Shown in pieces: positions 1 through 7,560 of a stretch of 31,009 bases of DNA (position 1 is the first letter of the stretch; each line of letters starts with the position of its first letter). A program made the position numbers and the translations under genes. This DNA is from a virus. The stretch is from positions 1-31,009 of the IMG/VR virus record IMGVR_UViG_3300011420_000169; one strand, written 5' to 3'. A model generated the notes under the pieces. It did no database searches. It worked only from the letters and a program-made list of their open reading frames with translations, and was not told the origin of the DNA.

Positions 1-612
1 GGAATATCCAACCATGCAATCTAAAAACTCTTCTCTCAAGGTATAAATACGATTCAGGTTCAAGTCTTCCGGCTTTGCGGGATACGTCGAAGTGCAGACC
101 AATAACCCGACTAAAGGAGCCCTCGGATAAAGGATATTCATTGCACACCAAATATCCTTTTTAGAGCACATTCCCGTGCTCATGATAACGGGCTTTCTAA
201 ATCTCGCGATCTCACTAACCAAGTCCAAATTTGTCACCGAAGCAGACGCGATCTTGAACAAAGGCATTCCCATCATATGAAGGGTCCGCGCCGCATTCAC
301 GTCCCACGGCGAAGCGAACATTGTAATGTCCGCAGTCTCCGCGTACTCGAACAACTCCGCGTATTGCTTCGAACTGAATTCGATCTTCTCGCGATACGCC
401 AGATAGGTCATACGGAAACCCCACGGGGTATCTCGTTCCACGTCCCATAGATGGGGTGGAAGACTCTCCGCAGGGGTCCGCTTTTGAAATTTGACGGCAT
501 CACAGCCCGCATCTTTTGCAGCGTCAATAAGCCGCTTTGCGATATCCATATCGCCATTGTGGTTGATGCCTATCTCTGCAATTACAAACGTGTGATTAGG
601 AAAGCAAAACAT
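1..612 (-). CDS. neuB: NeuB-type nonulosonic acid (sialic/pseudaminic/legionaminic) synthase, 3' end cut by window edge
   Basis: The first 204 residues of an NeuB-family enzyme, which condenses phosphoenolpyruvate with an N-acetylated hexose or hexosamine to make a nine-carbon nonulosonate. Family signatures seen in order: IAEIGINHNGD (residues 11-21), DAVKFQKRTP (38-47), FASPWD (99-104), FKIASAS (119-125), PVIMSTGM (141-148), CTSTYPAKPEDLNL (173-186) and VGYS (201-204, normally followed by DH in a metal-binding motif). The barrel's remaining strands and any C-terminal SAF domain lie beyond the left edge. The ATG at 612 has a purine-rich Shine-Dalgarno (GAGGGGGG) and overlaps the end of the methyltransferase-DUF115 gene by 17 bp, so the two are probably translationally coupled. 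The sugar substrate (sialic, pseudaminic or legionaminic) cannot be decided from this fragment. NeuB homologues are normal in bacterial capsule, LPS or flagellar glycan loci but unexpected in a phage structural operon. Confidence 0.9.
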   Translation of the reverse strand, partial: MFCFPNHTFVIAEIGINHNGDMDIAKRLIDAAKDAGCDAVKFQKRTPAESLPPHLWDVERDTPWGFRMTYLAYREKIEFSSKQYAELFEYAETADITMFASPWDVNAARTLHMMGMPLFKIASASVTNLDLVSEIARFRKPVIMSTGMCSKKDIWCAMNILYPRAPLVGLLVCTSTYPAKPEDLNLNRIYTLREEFLDCMVGYS

Positions 613-2317
613 TGTTGCCCCCCTCTTCGTGCCAAACCCCGTCCCACATTCTAGTAACAAGGGAATCACCGTAAAACTTGATACTCTTCAACAACCCCTG
701 CTCATGTGCGATAGACACGATATCCAAAACCTGATTGGCAAAATCGATCATGGAAGGGGTGGTCTGAATCGTCTCCCCCTTAACTTCCACTTCCGTCCAG
801 TTAAACGTTATACTCTTACCGGCTATCCCCTTAGCATGAGTTTGAGCCCGGTCCTTAGCCATAAGGTCTAAGCCGAACATATGAAGCTCATCGAAGCCAA
901 GATTAAAAGCGACCGACATTCCATTGATTGCAACTGAACCGCCCGCATTGATAACGGTGCATGTCGTATATCCGTTATCTGCACGAAGGCCCCGAATCTT
1001 GGACGACTCGCGACTATCGAAGATATAGCAAGAATACTTACTAAGCTTCTCAAGTATGGAAGGACGTGTAACCGACGCGGCTAGGAAGGTCGTGCCGTCT
1101 TGCATGTTTACAAAAGAAGGCTCCTGTTCTTCAGAGCAATCAAGCGTTAAAACGTAATCCGGAATAATTCCACGATCCAAGCACCAAGGGTACATCCGTG
1201 CGATTGCAATAAGCGGATAACCACACCCCTTCAACCATTTAATATTATCGATCTGCTCATCAACCGAAGGACCACCCGCGAGAATCATAGCCGGTCCTTT
1301 TTGTGTGCCCGTAATCTCGGATATGTCCGGCACTTTCAAAGCCAGATTCGCTTTCATGTTGGCAAATAAAAGCTTTGGTGAAAACTTACACACGCCCCTG
1401 AATCGGGGAGAACGTCGCGGTATGCCGTCCGGCTTAAACAAGTGGTCCATGATAAACTCCGACCACTCGGTAGGCTTTGTCAAGGGACGCAACCGAAACT
1501 CCGCCCCGCGATACTGCCACAAAGATAAAATCTCTTCGTCGCTGTAATACTCTTCAAACCCTAATCGGTCCATTACGTATTCTAGCGAACGAGCACAAAA
1601 CTGATAGGTATGAGCGACCTGGAAATAACTGTTGACGTTGTTTCTGAAAAATCCCGGTGTATAAACGTACAGAAACCCTTCCGGGGTTAGAAGCTTACCT
1701 AACTCCTCAACTGTATGCAGGTCCGTAAGATGCTCGATAGCATCGTGAAGTATTATAAGGTCTGCTTTAATGCCCCGGTCTTTCAACTCCTGCACAGAGG
1801 TAACTATGTTCAACCCCTTGCCCCGCGCAAACTCCACCGCTTCAAGGTCCCACTCGACCCCGTAAGCCTCTGCGCCCGCATTCTCAAAGGCTCGTACAAA
1901 CCCCCCAACGTAACAACCGAAATCGATAACGACCTTCGGGGACGGAATATCCATTTCATCAAGCCATTCCTGCATCCCCTCGCCTATTTTAACCTTGCCC
2001 TGAAATTCATCCTCGACGGTTTGGGCTCCGCCCCTTTGCGCGTAAATGTAACGGTACTCGTTATTATAAAACTGGCGATAAGACTCTTTCGTCAACCGGG
2101 GATTGGCCCGCATCAACGCACAAGCCTTGCAAAGCACCATACGGTGTGTCATCCCCGCACGGTCAGTTTCCGCAATTACAAAATCATTAGCGCTGTCATC
2201 CCCACAAATACAGTCGGTGGGCTCCCTCACATACTCCCCACTGACAAGCTTTCTTTCGTATTCTCTCTTATGAATAGGGGCGGCAAGCTGCCGCCCCATT
2301 TTGCTGTCTACTCTCAT
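596..2317 (-). CDS. Zinc-ribbon SAM methyltransferase fused to DUF115 (Maf/MptE-like) domain
   Basis: A 573-residue two-domain protein. The N-terminal half is a class I SAM-dependent methyltransferase. It has a putative zinc site (C36, C38, C63, C66), then the family phrase ANPRLTKESYRQFY (71-84), SAM motif I DFGCYVGGF (132-140), an acidic motif II (GVEWD, 153-157) and LIILHDAIEHL (187-197). This zinc-ribbon methyltransferase type is common in deoxysugar and surface-glycan loci. The C-terminal half (about 340-573) resembles DUF115, the fold of flagellin nonulosonate transferase Maf and of MptE: MILAGGPSVDEQI (344-356), then IPDYVLTLD (385-393), NAGGSVA (457-463) and FGLDLM (481-486). DUF115 proteins also occur in phages without a proven role. 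Together with the overlapping NeuB gene, a role in making or attaching a modified nonulosonate is plausible but inferred. The ATG at 2317 follows AAGGGGGGAG. Confidence 0.85.
   Translation of the reverse strand: MRVDSKMGRQLAAPIHKREYERKLVSGEYVREPTDCICGDDSANDFVIAETDRAGMTHRMVLCKACALMRANPRLTKESYRQFYNNEYRYIYAQRGGAQTVEDEFQGKVKIGEGMQEWLDEMDIPSPKVVIDFGCYVGGFVRAFENAGAEAYGVEWDLEAVEFARGKGLNIVTSVQELKDRGIKADLIILHDAIEHLTDLHTVEELGKLLTPEGFLYVYTPGFFRNNVNSYFQVAHTYQFCARSLEYVMDRLGFEEYYSDEEILSLWQYRGAEFRLRPLTKPTEWSEFIMDHLFKPDGIPRRSPRFRGVCKFSPKLLFANMKANLALKVPDISEITGTQKGPAMILAGGPSVDEQIDNIKWLKGCGYPLIAIARMYPWCLDRGIIPDYVLTLDCSEEQEPSFVNMQDGTTFLAASVTRPSILEKLSKYSCYIFDSRESSKIRGLRADNGYTTCTVINAGGSVAINGMSVAFNLGFDELHMFGLDLMAKDRAQTHAKGIAGKSITFNWTEVEVKGETIQTTPSMIDFANQVLDIVSIAHEQGLLKSIKFYGDSLVTRMWDGVWHEEGGNNVLLS
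2277..2297 (-). other. Strong GC hairpin inside the 5' end of the methyltransferase-DUF115 gene
   Basis: A perfect inverted repeat with 9-bp arms (GGGGCGGCA / TGCCGCCCC) and a 3-nt loop, about 20 nt downstream of the ATG at 2317. It lies just after the preceding structural gene. It is followed on the minus strand by TATTC rather than a U-run, so it is more likely an attenuator, mRNA-stability or translation-control element than a full intrinsic terminator. No regulatory role is shown. Confidence 0.5.
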
Positions 2318-2347
2318 AACTCCCCCCTTCAGAAAGTTATTAAAGGT

Positions 2348-3181
2348 CTAGTCGGTGACGATAGCCGCCGCCGTTGGATCAAGCTTATACTGAAAAAACA
2401 AATAAGCTTTTCCGGTTTCAGCCTTTGTGCCGGTGAAAGAAGCCGTCAACGCCACTGCCCGCGCAAAGCTCAACACAGTTGCGGTAGGGACAAAATAACG
2501 TTTGCGGCTAAACCAACCGCCCGCTGTTTGGATCGACATGGTATCCCAATTTGCCAACTGAACCCCGGCAAACTGAGTTGCGAAAATCTTGCCCGTGCTG
2601 GAATGAACAAGAATCTGCTTGTATCCCGTCGCACTCAAGTTCATGTTTCTGACAAGCGCATCACTATCACCGGCCACACCGATGTTGTACATGTTGTTGC
2701 CCGTAGCAGCGCCGAGAAATGTTCCGGTAACTTTGAGAAACACGTCATCGATAATCATGCCCTTACGTGCAGTGAAGCCCGTACTTCGGAGCGTGGTGCT
2801 TGAAGCAACGTCGTTAATCGGGGTAACGAGGGTAAAACTATCTCGTTCAGGATCAACGTCAACGCGATGCTGTGAAGCTTTTACGGCCTTCAAGAAATAG
2901 GCACGTCCACTCAAGGTAAGCACCGAAATGTCAACGGTAGAACAACTAAGGTTCGTATAGAAACTCAACTGTCCGTCCGTCATAGTGCGCGACACAAAGC
3001 CCGCCCCGCCTTGACCTAAACTTTGGGTCAACAGCGTACCGGAAGCATTATAAATTGCTTGCCGAGTAGCGGAACCTGCGGTATAAACCTGAAACTGCCC
3101 ACTGTCATCATTGACAGGTTTCTTTTTGCGAGTATCGATCAACTGAAGAAACCATTCTCGCTTGTTGTTAATGTTAGCCAT
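2348..3181 (-). CDS. Putative phage structural protein (277 aa), unrecognised
   Basis: A 277-residue protein rich in Thr, Ser, Ala and Gly with alternating beta-type hydrophobicity, no cysteine-rich site, no membrane segment and no enzyme motif that I recognise. A short basic N-terminus (INNKREWFLQLIDTRKKK) precedes repeated Gly/Thr-rich segments (GTLLTQSLGQGGAGF, TGKIFATQFAG). Composition and position, two genes after the major capsid gene on the same strand, suggest a virion surface or head-decoration protein. That is context, not a family match. The ATG at 3181 follows AAAGGAAAATAAG. GC-rich hairpins lie just upstream of it (3239-3257) and just downstream (2277-2297), so its transcript level may be set separately. 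Confidence 0.75.
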   Translation of the reverse strand: MANINNKREWFLQLIDTRKKKPVNDDSGQFQVYTAGSATRQAIYNASGTLLTQSLGQGGAGFVSRTMTDGQLSFYTNLSCSTVDISVLTLSGRAYFLKAVKASQHRVDVDPERDSFTLVTPINDVASSTTLRSTGFTARKGMIIDDVFLKVTGTFLGAATGNNMYNIGVAGDSDALVRNMNLSATGYKQILVHSSTGKIFATQFAGVQLANWDTMSIQTAGGWFSRKRYFVPTATVLSFARAVALTASFTGTKAETGKAYLFFQYKLDPTAAAIVTD

Positions 3182-3238
3182 CTGACTTATTTTCCTTTTC
3201 GCGCCCTTCTACCCAATGAGACAGAGCCGAATTATTCA

Positions 3239-3257
3239 GGGGGGCCGAAGGCCCCCC
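3239..3257 (-). terminator. GC-rich hairpin, possible partial terminator after the 113-aa gene
   Basis: An 8-bp perfect stem (GGGGGGCC / GGCCCCCC) with a 3-nt loop sits 8 bp after the stop codon of the 113-residue gene and before the start of the 277-residue gene. On the minus strand it is followed by TGAATAATTC, without a U-tract. It could act as a leaky terminator or a 3' stabiliser that keeps capsid-region mRNA abundant relative to downstream genes. Confidence 0.5.
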
Positions 3258-3265
3258 CTACTTGA

Positions 3266-3607
3266 CTAGAGTTTTGCAGTTCCCCAAACGAAGCCATAAA
3301 TAACCCCGCCTGTATGCCCCGAAATGTCCATATCGGTTCCATCCGCAATTGTCAGGACGTTTCCCGAAGCAGTGACCACGGCACCAAGAGCGCCGTTGGA
3401 ATCACCGCCGAGAATTGCACCCGTGCTATCGCTGATCTGAATGACCCAACCATGAATGTCCTTCAACTGTGGAAAGGTCAATGTCATCGACGTGTCATTT
3501 GCCGGTACTGCTTTGAAAGGAATCACCGGAAGCATCGAGCCCACCACTTCAAGTGGAAGGGCCTTGCCGCCACTAACCCCTGTAGGAACAACCGCCGTAA
3601 GAGCCAT
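3266..3607 (-). CDS. Small putative head/decoration protein (113 aa)
   Basis: A 113-residue protein rich in Gly, Val, Thr and Ala. It starts MALTAVVPTGVSGGKALPLE and has no charged clusters, cysteines or membrane segment. Such short beta-rich proteins placed directly after a phage major capsid gene are often capsid stabilisation or decoration proteins, but no specific family is recognised. The ATG at 3607 lies 25 bp after the capsid stop codon, with a GGAGAA Shine-Dalgarno upstream. A GC-rich hairpin follows the stop codon. Confidence 0.75.
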   Translation of the reverse strand: MALTAVVPTGVSGGKALPLEVVGSMLPVIPFKAVPANDTSMTLTFPQLKDIHGWVIQISDSTGAILGGDSNGALGAVVTASGNVLTIADGTDMDISGHTGGVIYGFVWGTAKL

Positions 3608-3632
3608 GCTTTTATTCTCCTTCCCTTATCGA

Positions 3633-4694
3633 CTATTGGTCTGCAACAGCGGAGGCAAACACATGGACAATACCGTTGTCTTCCGGAGTGGATCGGTCAA
3701 AAACGAGCTTTTGAATTCCACGAATTTCGTGAATTTCGTAAGTCCGGTCATGCTGGACATCGCTTTCTTCTTCTCCAAACTTCGAGCGTTGACCCCAACA
3801 CACCGCAGCGGCTTGCGCCCCCAAAAGCATGTTGTGCGAAACGTTGATGCTACTCGCACCCGCGCTTGCTTCAATCAAAAGGCGATCATACTCGTACACA
3901 AGAACACCGTCCCAAGCACCTTTGAAGCGGCTACCGCTGAACAAAGGCGACTCGCTGTTAGCCTGGGGGGGAATGTTCAAGTGAGCATTTCTCCACGAAG
4001 CATCGAAGCGGGTCAAATCACGAACCGAGTAGGTATGACCTTGGAAGGAAAACCATTCCTCGTAGTGCTTTCCGTTCTTCACTCGCATCGGACGAATCTT
4101 AGCAAGTGCCACAACGGGGATAATAGCTTTACGCTTGGCAACTTCGATCATGCCGGTTGTCAACATATCGTTGGTTGAATCGACATTAGCCATCGCCGTC
4201 GCATGGGTGGCATTCCAGTTGCTATCAAGTACGCCGTACAGGTAACGACCACGAACACGCCCCGAGGAAGTGTCGGACAACGCGATAGTAATATCGTCGT
4301 CCAGGTCAACCCGGCCCTCATCCTGAAGGGCTTCCTTCGCCTGTTCCAACACGTCAAATTTGACGCGCTTTTGAGACATAGGAATGTTTTCGATCTTCAC
4401 TAGCCGACGGTAATTGTCGATAGTGATTCTTTGACTGAAAAAGGACACGGTGCCTTCATTACCGATGCCCTTTGCGTTGCCGTCAACGCGTCCGCCAACC
4501 AATCGTCCTCGAATACCGACGGTGATAGCATCGCCGTCCGACTTGGTAAGGTCTTCCTTAACTTGAATAGGCATATCAGAGCCCGTGCCCATGAAATGCT
4601 TCCACGCAAGCTGGCCGATATACTCAGAGAAGATAGACTCTTCCCATTGTTCGACGGTTAGCCCGTGGCCTGTTAGAACTTCAATGTAACTCAC
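3633..4694 (-). CDS. Major capsid protein, N4-gp56 family (DUF4043-like)
   Basis: A 353-residue capsid protein. Family features seen: an N-terminal segment ending LAWKHFMGTGSDMPIQVKEDL, then the phrase GDAITVGIRGRLVGGRVDGN (about 54-73), EGTVSFFSQRITIDNYR (79-95), VFEQ-like helix LEQAKEAL, and a mid-protein AKIRPMRVKNGKHYEEWFSF (about 199-218). The N4-gp56 family forms the HK97-fold shell of several podovirus-like and other tailed phages. The start is GTG at 4694, supported by AGGAGA 8-13 nt upstream. It follows the scaffold gene by 23 bp, the usual scaffold-then-capsid order. Confidence 0.88.
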   Translation of the reverse strand: MSYIEVLTGHGLTVEQWEESIFSEYIGQLAWKHFMGTGSDMPIQVKEDLTKSDGDAITVGIRGRLVGGRVDGNAKGIGNEGTVSFFSQRITIDNYRRLVKIENIPMSQKRVKFDVLEQAKEALQDEGRVDLDDDITIALSDTSSGRVRGRYLYGVLDSNWNATHATAMANVDSTNDMLTTGMIEVAKRKAIIPVVALAKIRPMRVKNGKHYEEWFSFQGHTYSVRDLTRFDASWRNAHLNIPPQANSESPLFSGSRFKGAWDGVLVYEYDRLLIEASAGASSINVSHNMLLGAQAAAVCWGQRSKFGEEESDVQHDRTYEIHEIRGIQKLVFDRSTPEDNGIVHVFASAVADQ

Positions 4695-4717
4695 TGATTT
4701 AGTCTCCTAGTTTTGAA

Positions 4718-5671
4718 TTAACCGAACAGCTTCTTCAGTGGGGTGACTTTCGGTCCGGCCTTTGGCCCGTCACTTCCACTACTGCCGCGAGAAGAAGACA
4801 TACCCTCGACGTTCTCATCTTTTAGTTTCTTGCCTTCACGAATTTCCTCAAGAATCTGTTTCCGGATTTCTTTCTCAAGAGAATCCTTCACTTCCTTACT
4901 AATTGAAGCGTGGATCTTTTCCGGTGTATCTCCGTATTTCCCTTCAAACTTGTGTCGGTTCAAAATACGAAAAGCCGTCAGGACAGGGTTATCAGCGTTC
5001 ATGACCGCGTTTTGAATCATCTCATTCTGACCGAACAGTTGATGAAACTCCCCAAGGAGCCCGTCTACCTGTTCTCTGCCTAGCGATTCATAAGCTGACT
5101 CACGAGCCGCTAAGGCTTTCCCCGCTCTCAATGCCGTCCTGGCGACATCTTCCGGCTGCACCGTCTCTTTACGCTCGTCTTCTTCCGTCCAAGTGCCGTC
5201 TTGCTTTTTGCTCATCACTTCGAGTTGGTGCTTGATCGACTCAAACTCCCTACCCTGATCTGCAAAACGTTGCTGTACCGTGGTGGCGTAGTCTCGCGTA
5301 TCGGAATACCGTTTTTTGTACGGATTTTCTTCAGACTCCCAAGGGTCATCCTTGGCTTTGTCTTCTTTGTTTTCAGAATCGGGCGACGGCTTCTTTTCCG
5401 CATCGTCGTCGGACTCCGACTCCTTAGAATCGACTGGTTTTTTCTGATCCTTTTTTTCAGGGTCCGCCTTTTTATCGGCTTTCTTTTCCTTATCGGGGGA
5501 CGGCTTTTTTTCAGCCTTTTCCGAATCGGAATCCTTTTTCGAATCAGAATCCTTTGCCTTTTTCTTAGGGGTCTCTTCTTTCTCTTCAGTGACGGGTTTC
5601 GGCCCTGCTGAAAAAATCGAATCTAAACTCGTGCGTGGAGCCGTGGGGCTCCCGCTCTCTTTATCTGCCAT
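4718..5671 (-). CDS. Putative head scaffolding protein, highly charged
   Basis: A 317-residue protein with a disordered, very charged N-terminal third (residues 20-115, mostly Lys, Glu, Asp, Ser and Pro). The motif AEKKPSPD occurs twice there. A predicted helical region follows (about 120-270, e.g. RDYATTVQQRFADQGREFESIKHQ), then a Gly/Ser-rich stretch and the basic C-terminus TPLKKLFG. Scaffolding proteins are typically acidic to highly charged, helical, and encoded directly upstream of the major capsid gene, with a basic C-terminal helix that contacts capsid. All of this fits, although no sequence family is recognised. The ATG at 5671 follows GAAGGGAG with 8-nt spacing. Confidence 0.78.
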   Translation of the reverse strand: MADKESGSPTAPRTSLDSIFSAGPKPVTEEKEETPKKKAKDSDSKKDSDSEKAEKKPSPDKEKKADKKADPEKKDQKKPVDSKESESDDDAEKKPSPDSENKEDKAKDDPWESEENPYKKRYSDTRDYATTVQQRFADQGREFESIKHQLEVMSKKQDGTWTEEDERKETVQPEDVARTALRAGKALAARESAYESLGREQVDGLLGEFHQLFGQNEMIQNAVMNADNPVLTAFRILNRHKFEGKYGDTPEKIHASISKEVKDSLEKEIRKQILEEIREGKKLKDENVEGMSSSRGSSGSDGPKAGPKVTPLKKLFG

Positions 5672-5910
5672 TGGTAAAACTCCCTTCAGGATTGTTTGTG
5701 GGAAGGCCGAAAGAACAAGCCAAACTTGTTATCGGGCCGTCACGTTAAACTGAGATGGGAAACTCGCCTCCTAACGGATTACTCCGCCCAAGAATGGAAG
5801 AGGCGAAAACTGTACCCCCGCATAAGCTGCAAGGGCTCTATGTCATGTTTTGCCGGGGGTAATACGGATCATCGCCCCTATAGGTAGGCTCCCCGTATGC
5901 GGCCCCCGAG
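5672..5910 (-). promoter_or_regulatory. Intergenic leader upstream of scaffold/capsid genes with two inverted repeats
   Basis: No convincing gene is present in this 239-bp gap on either strand, which is rare in this compact module. It holds a hairpin at 5705-5738 (inner stem AACAAG/CTTGTT with loop CCAAA, outer stem GGCCGA/TCGGGCC with one bulge) and a wider inverted repeat TCGCCTC (5764-5770) / GAGGCGA (5800-5806). No clear -35/-10 pair was found. It may be a processing site or a late-gene leader. Confidence 0.4.
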
Positions 5911-6516
5911 CTATGTTAAAAACGATGCCCACTCTTTTGAAAAGAGCTTGAGCGACACCGGCTTGATCCAATCGAAATGACCCATATTTGCAAAGTAGCG
6001 CCCGACAACCCGAGAATGGAGTTTCGTCGGACCAACAAGCCCTTGCCGGCCATAAGTAGACTGACTAACAACCTTGTCCGCGTCTGACCAATAAACCAAC
6101 ACGCTATCAAACTGGCCCGAGTATTTTGACCAATCAAACTTTTCATCCATCGTAGTCGCAAGCAGAATAATCCGCTTGAAATGCATCCCCGCTTCAAGCG
6201 CAGCTTGAACAAGGGTGCCCGCATAAGAATGCGCGACGATAGAAAGTGATTCGTCTTTCCCGGTGACGCCTTCAATAAACAGTTCGAAGGATCGGAGATT
6301 CTCAACCACGGATTTGTTGATTGTCCGGCGATACCACGGCAACCAAGTGAACACGCCTACGGCATACTTCCAGAACAACCCGGACCATTGCCAGCTATAC
6401 GCCGCGAAAGGCTGTTTTTGGTCGTCCCAAATTGCCTCAAGACGCGACGGCCAATTACGCTCCTCAGAGCCGCCCGGAATCGTCTCGATACCGTAAAGCA
6501 GAATCACCCTATCCAC
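5911..6516 (-). CDS. Alpha/beta hydrolase (lipase/esterase-like)
   Basis: A 201-residue predicted alpha/beta-hydrolase. Seen: a first beta strand VILLYGI (4-10) before the oxyanion region, a nucleophile elbow AHSYAG (S97) in place of the usual GxSxG, candidate acidic residues in YWSDADKV (D145/D147), and a C-terminal GHFDWI with likely catalytic H180. A Trp-rich region (WSWQW, WLPWY) could form a lid. The start chosen is GTG at 6516, preceded by GAGG, overlapping the end of the 37-aa membrane-protein gene by 13 bp. An in-frame ATG farther upstream (6720) would run through two other genes. Phage hydrolases of this fold can attack outer envelope lipids during lysis. The neighbouring holin-like genes fit that, but the substrate is unknown. 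Confidence 0.75.
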   Translation of the reverse strand: MDRVILLYGIETIPGGSEERNWPSRLEAIWDDQKQPFAAYSWQWSGLFWKYAVGVFTWLPWYRRTINKSVVENLRSFELFIEGVTGKDESLSIVAHSYAGTLVQAALEAGMHFKRIILLATTMDEKFDWSKYSGQFDSVLVYWSDADKVVSQSTYGRQGLVGPTKLHSRVVGRYFANMGHFDWIKPVSLKLFSKEWASFLT

Positions 6517-6617
6517 GATAAAAACCTCGACCAAAGCTTCGACGCTACAGCGGCCACCGCAGGATAAAGGGCCGCTAACAAAATGCCGACAGCGACACTG
6601 AAAATAATTGTCATCAT
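6504..6617 (-). CDS. Very small single-span membrane protein (37 aa)
   Basis: An ATG at 6617 (second ATG at 6614) opens a 37-codon frame beginning MMTIIFSVAVGILLAALYP and ending with an amphipathic RFLSWIG. One transmembrane helix covers roughly residues 3-24. A good Shine-Dalgarno (AAGGGG, 6-nt spacing) precedes it. Its stop overlaps the start of the hydrolase gene, and it begins 2 bp after the 61-aa membrane-protein gene. In this lysis-like cluster it could be a holin or antiholin partner or a spanin-like piece, but nothing specific is recognised. Confidence 0.6.
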   Translation of the reverse strand: MMTIIFSVAVGILLAALYPAVAAVASKLWSRFLSWIG

Positions 6618-6619
6618 GG

Positions 6620-6805
6620 TTAACCCCTTGTCCAAAAAAGATGCCCGCACACGATCCCGGCGAAAAACGGCACAACCGGATAGCGATTGAAGAAACCAAT
6701 AACTTCCGAAATCGTATCACCCGGCCTGCTATTCACCACGGCATAAATATCATAAGCGGCAAGCAGCGCACTAAGTCCGAACAGAATCCAAACCGATTTG
6801 TTCAT
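6620..6805 (-). CDS. Small two-span membrane protein (61 aa), holin-like
   Basis: A 61-residue protein with two hydrophobic helices, roughly residues 5-24 and 42-58 (VPFFAGIVCGHLFW). They are joined by a polar loop containing RPGDTISEVIGFFNRYP. The layout of two helices with a DTISE-type loop and GHLFW at the end is a pattern I associate with small phage membrane proteins near lysis genes. Its ATG at 6805 overlaps the preceding stop codon (ATGA). Confidence 0.7.
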   Translation of the reverse strand: MNKSVWILFGLSALLAAYDIYAVVNSRPGDTISEVIGFFNRYPVVPFFAGIVCGHLFWTRG

Positions 6806-7005
6806 GATCTCTTACTCCACGGTCCGAAATATTTTGTGTTCTTCACCCGGTACACCCGCTTCTTAATCCCCGGATCATCGTCAAGCCGCTCGACTTCATG
6901 GTGGTGAATATCAAGCCCTTGTTCCTTGAACATTTTGATGTTCTCTTGAGTGATAGTCTGTGGATCTCGAATCTTGTCGAAGTCCGCTCTAAATTCCCGA
7001 CTCAT
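6802..7005 (-). CDS. Hypothetical phage protein (67 aa)
   Basis: A 67-residue soluble, charged protein (SREFRADFDKIRDPQTITQE...) without a recognised motif. Its ATG overlaps the end of the 3TM holin gene (ATGA at 7002-7005), and its stop overlaps the start of the next small membrane protein. It is therefore translationally coupled within the lysis-like cluster. Function unknown. Confidence 0.65.
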   Translation of the reverse strand: MSREFRADFDKIRDPQTITQENIKMFKEQGLDIHHHEVERLDDDPGIKKRVYRVKNTKYFGPWSKRS

Positions 7006-7421
7006 GAACTAACCCCCTTAAACTTTTCAAAGGTCCGAAGTCCGCCTAACCCGAGCATGCCGAAAAGCAACGTGGTGAGAGTATCCATGTCAAAAACCGG
7101 TAGTGGGGGCACTTCCCATTCGAACATCGTCACTAGAAAAACCACCAAGGGCTGAATCACAAAATGATAGGCAAGCCCGGTTGCCCCAACCCAACCGCAC
7201 GCCGGACGCCACCCGGCCACAAAGATACTCGCGTGTTTAGCTTCTTCCTTATTGATTTCAAGCTGGCCGAGAACCGATTGCCAATCGAACTGCATTACCG
7301 CAAGCTTAAGTTCTGCTTCGATATGCGCCCGCTCCGCTTCGCTCATCTTCTCCGGGGGCAACACCCGCTTAAGGACGGTATCAAGCAGTCCGGCGACCGG
7401 ACCAACTAAAGCTTGCCACAT
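7002..7421 (-). CDS. Holin of the 3TM family (PF11351-like)
   Basis: A 139-residue protein. An amphipathic, Glu/Lys-rich N-terminal helix (KMSEAERAHIEAELKLAV) is followed by the family phrase FVAGWRPACGWVGATGLAY (about 68-86), a hydrophobic stretch (FVIQPLVVFLVTMF), the loop EWEVPPLPVFDMDTLTTLL, and a final helix LFGMLGLGGLRTFEKFKG. This matches the 'holin of 3TMs' family, which permeabilises the inner membrane for lysis in phages and gene-transfer agents. The ATG at 7421 is preferred over an upstream in-frame TTG at 7442 because AGGAA precedes it. Confidence 0.85.
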   Translation of the reverse strand: MWQALVGPVAGLLDTVLKRVLPPEKMSEAERAHIEAELKLAVMQFDWQSVLGQLEINKEEAKHASIFVAGWRPACGWVGATGLAYHFVIQPLVVFLVTMFEWEVPPLPVFDMDTLTTLLFGMLGLGGLRTFEKFKGVSS

Positions 7422-7555
7422 ATTATTTTTCCTACTGCCCAATCATATACGTTCGCGAAAATCACTACGCTAGAAAGAATCCAAACGTCAGAGGCGTCCA
7501 TACTAGATAAGATTACGCCCAATGCTGTAAGGCACACGGACTGAAGCGGGTCCAC
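7406..7555 (-). CDS. Possible small membrane protein (49 aa), GTG start
   Basis: In the gap between the holin and the 64-aa gene, a GTG at 7555 (or an in-frame ATG at 7516) opens a 49-codon frame. It has two short hydrophobic stretches (VCLTALGVILSS and VWILSSVVIFANV) and overlaps the holin start by 16 bp. The gap is otherwise empty in a densely packed region, which supports it. The lack of a good Shine-Dalgarno before either start argues against it. Function unknown. Confidence 0.35.
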   Translation of the reverse strand: MDPLQSVCLTALGVILSSMDASDVWILSSVVIFANVYDWAVGKIICGKL

Positions 7556-7560
7556 TTCGG

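Noticed and set aside
5201-5611. Hydrophobic 136-codon frame on the plus strand across the scaffold gene
   Set aside because: It is the antisense of the Lys/Glu/Asp-rich scaffold tract, which always reads as Leu/Phe-rich. It is not a membrane-protein gene.
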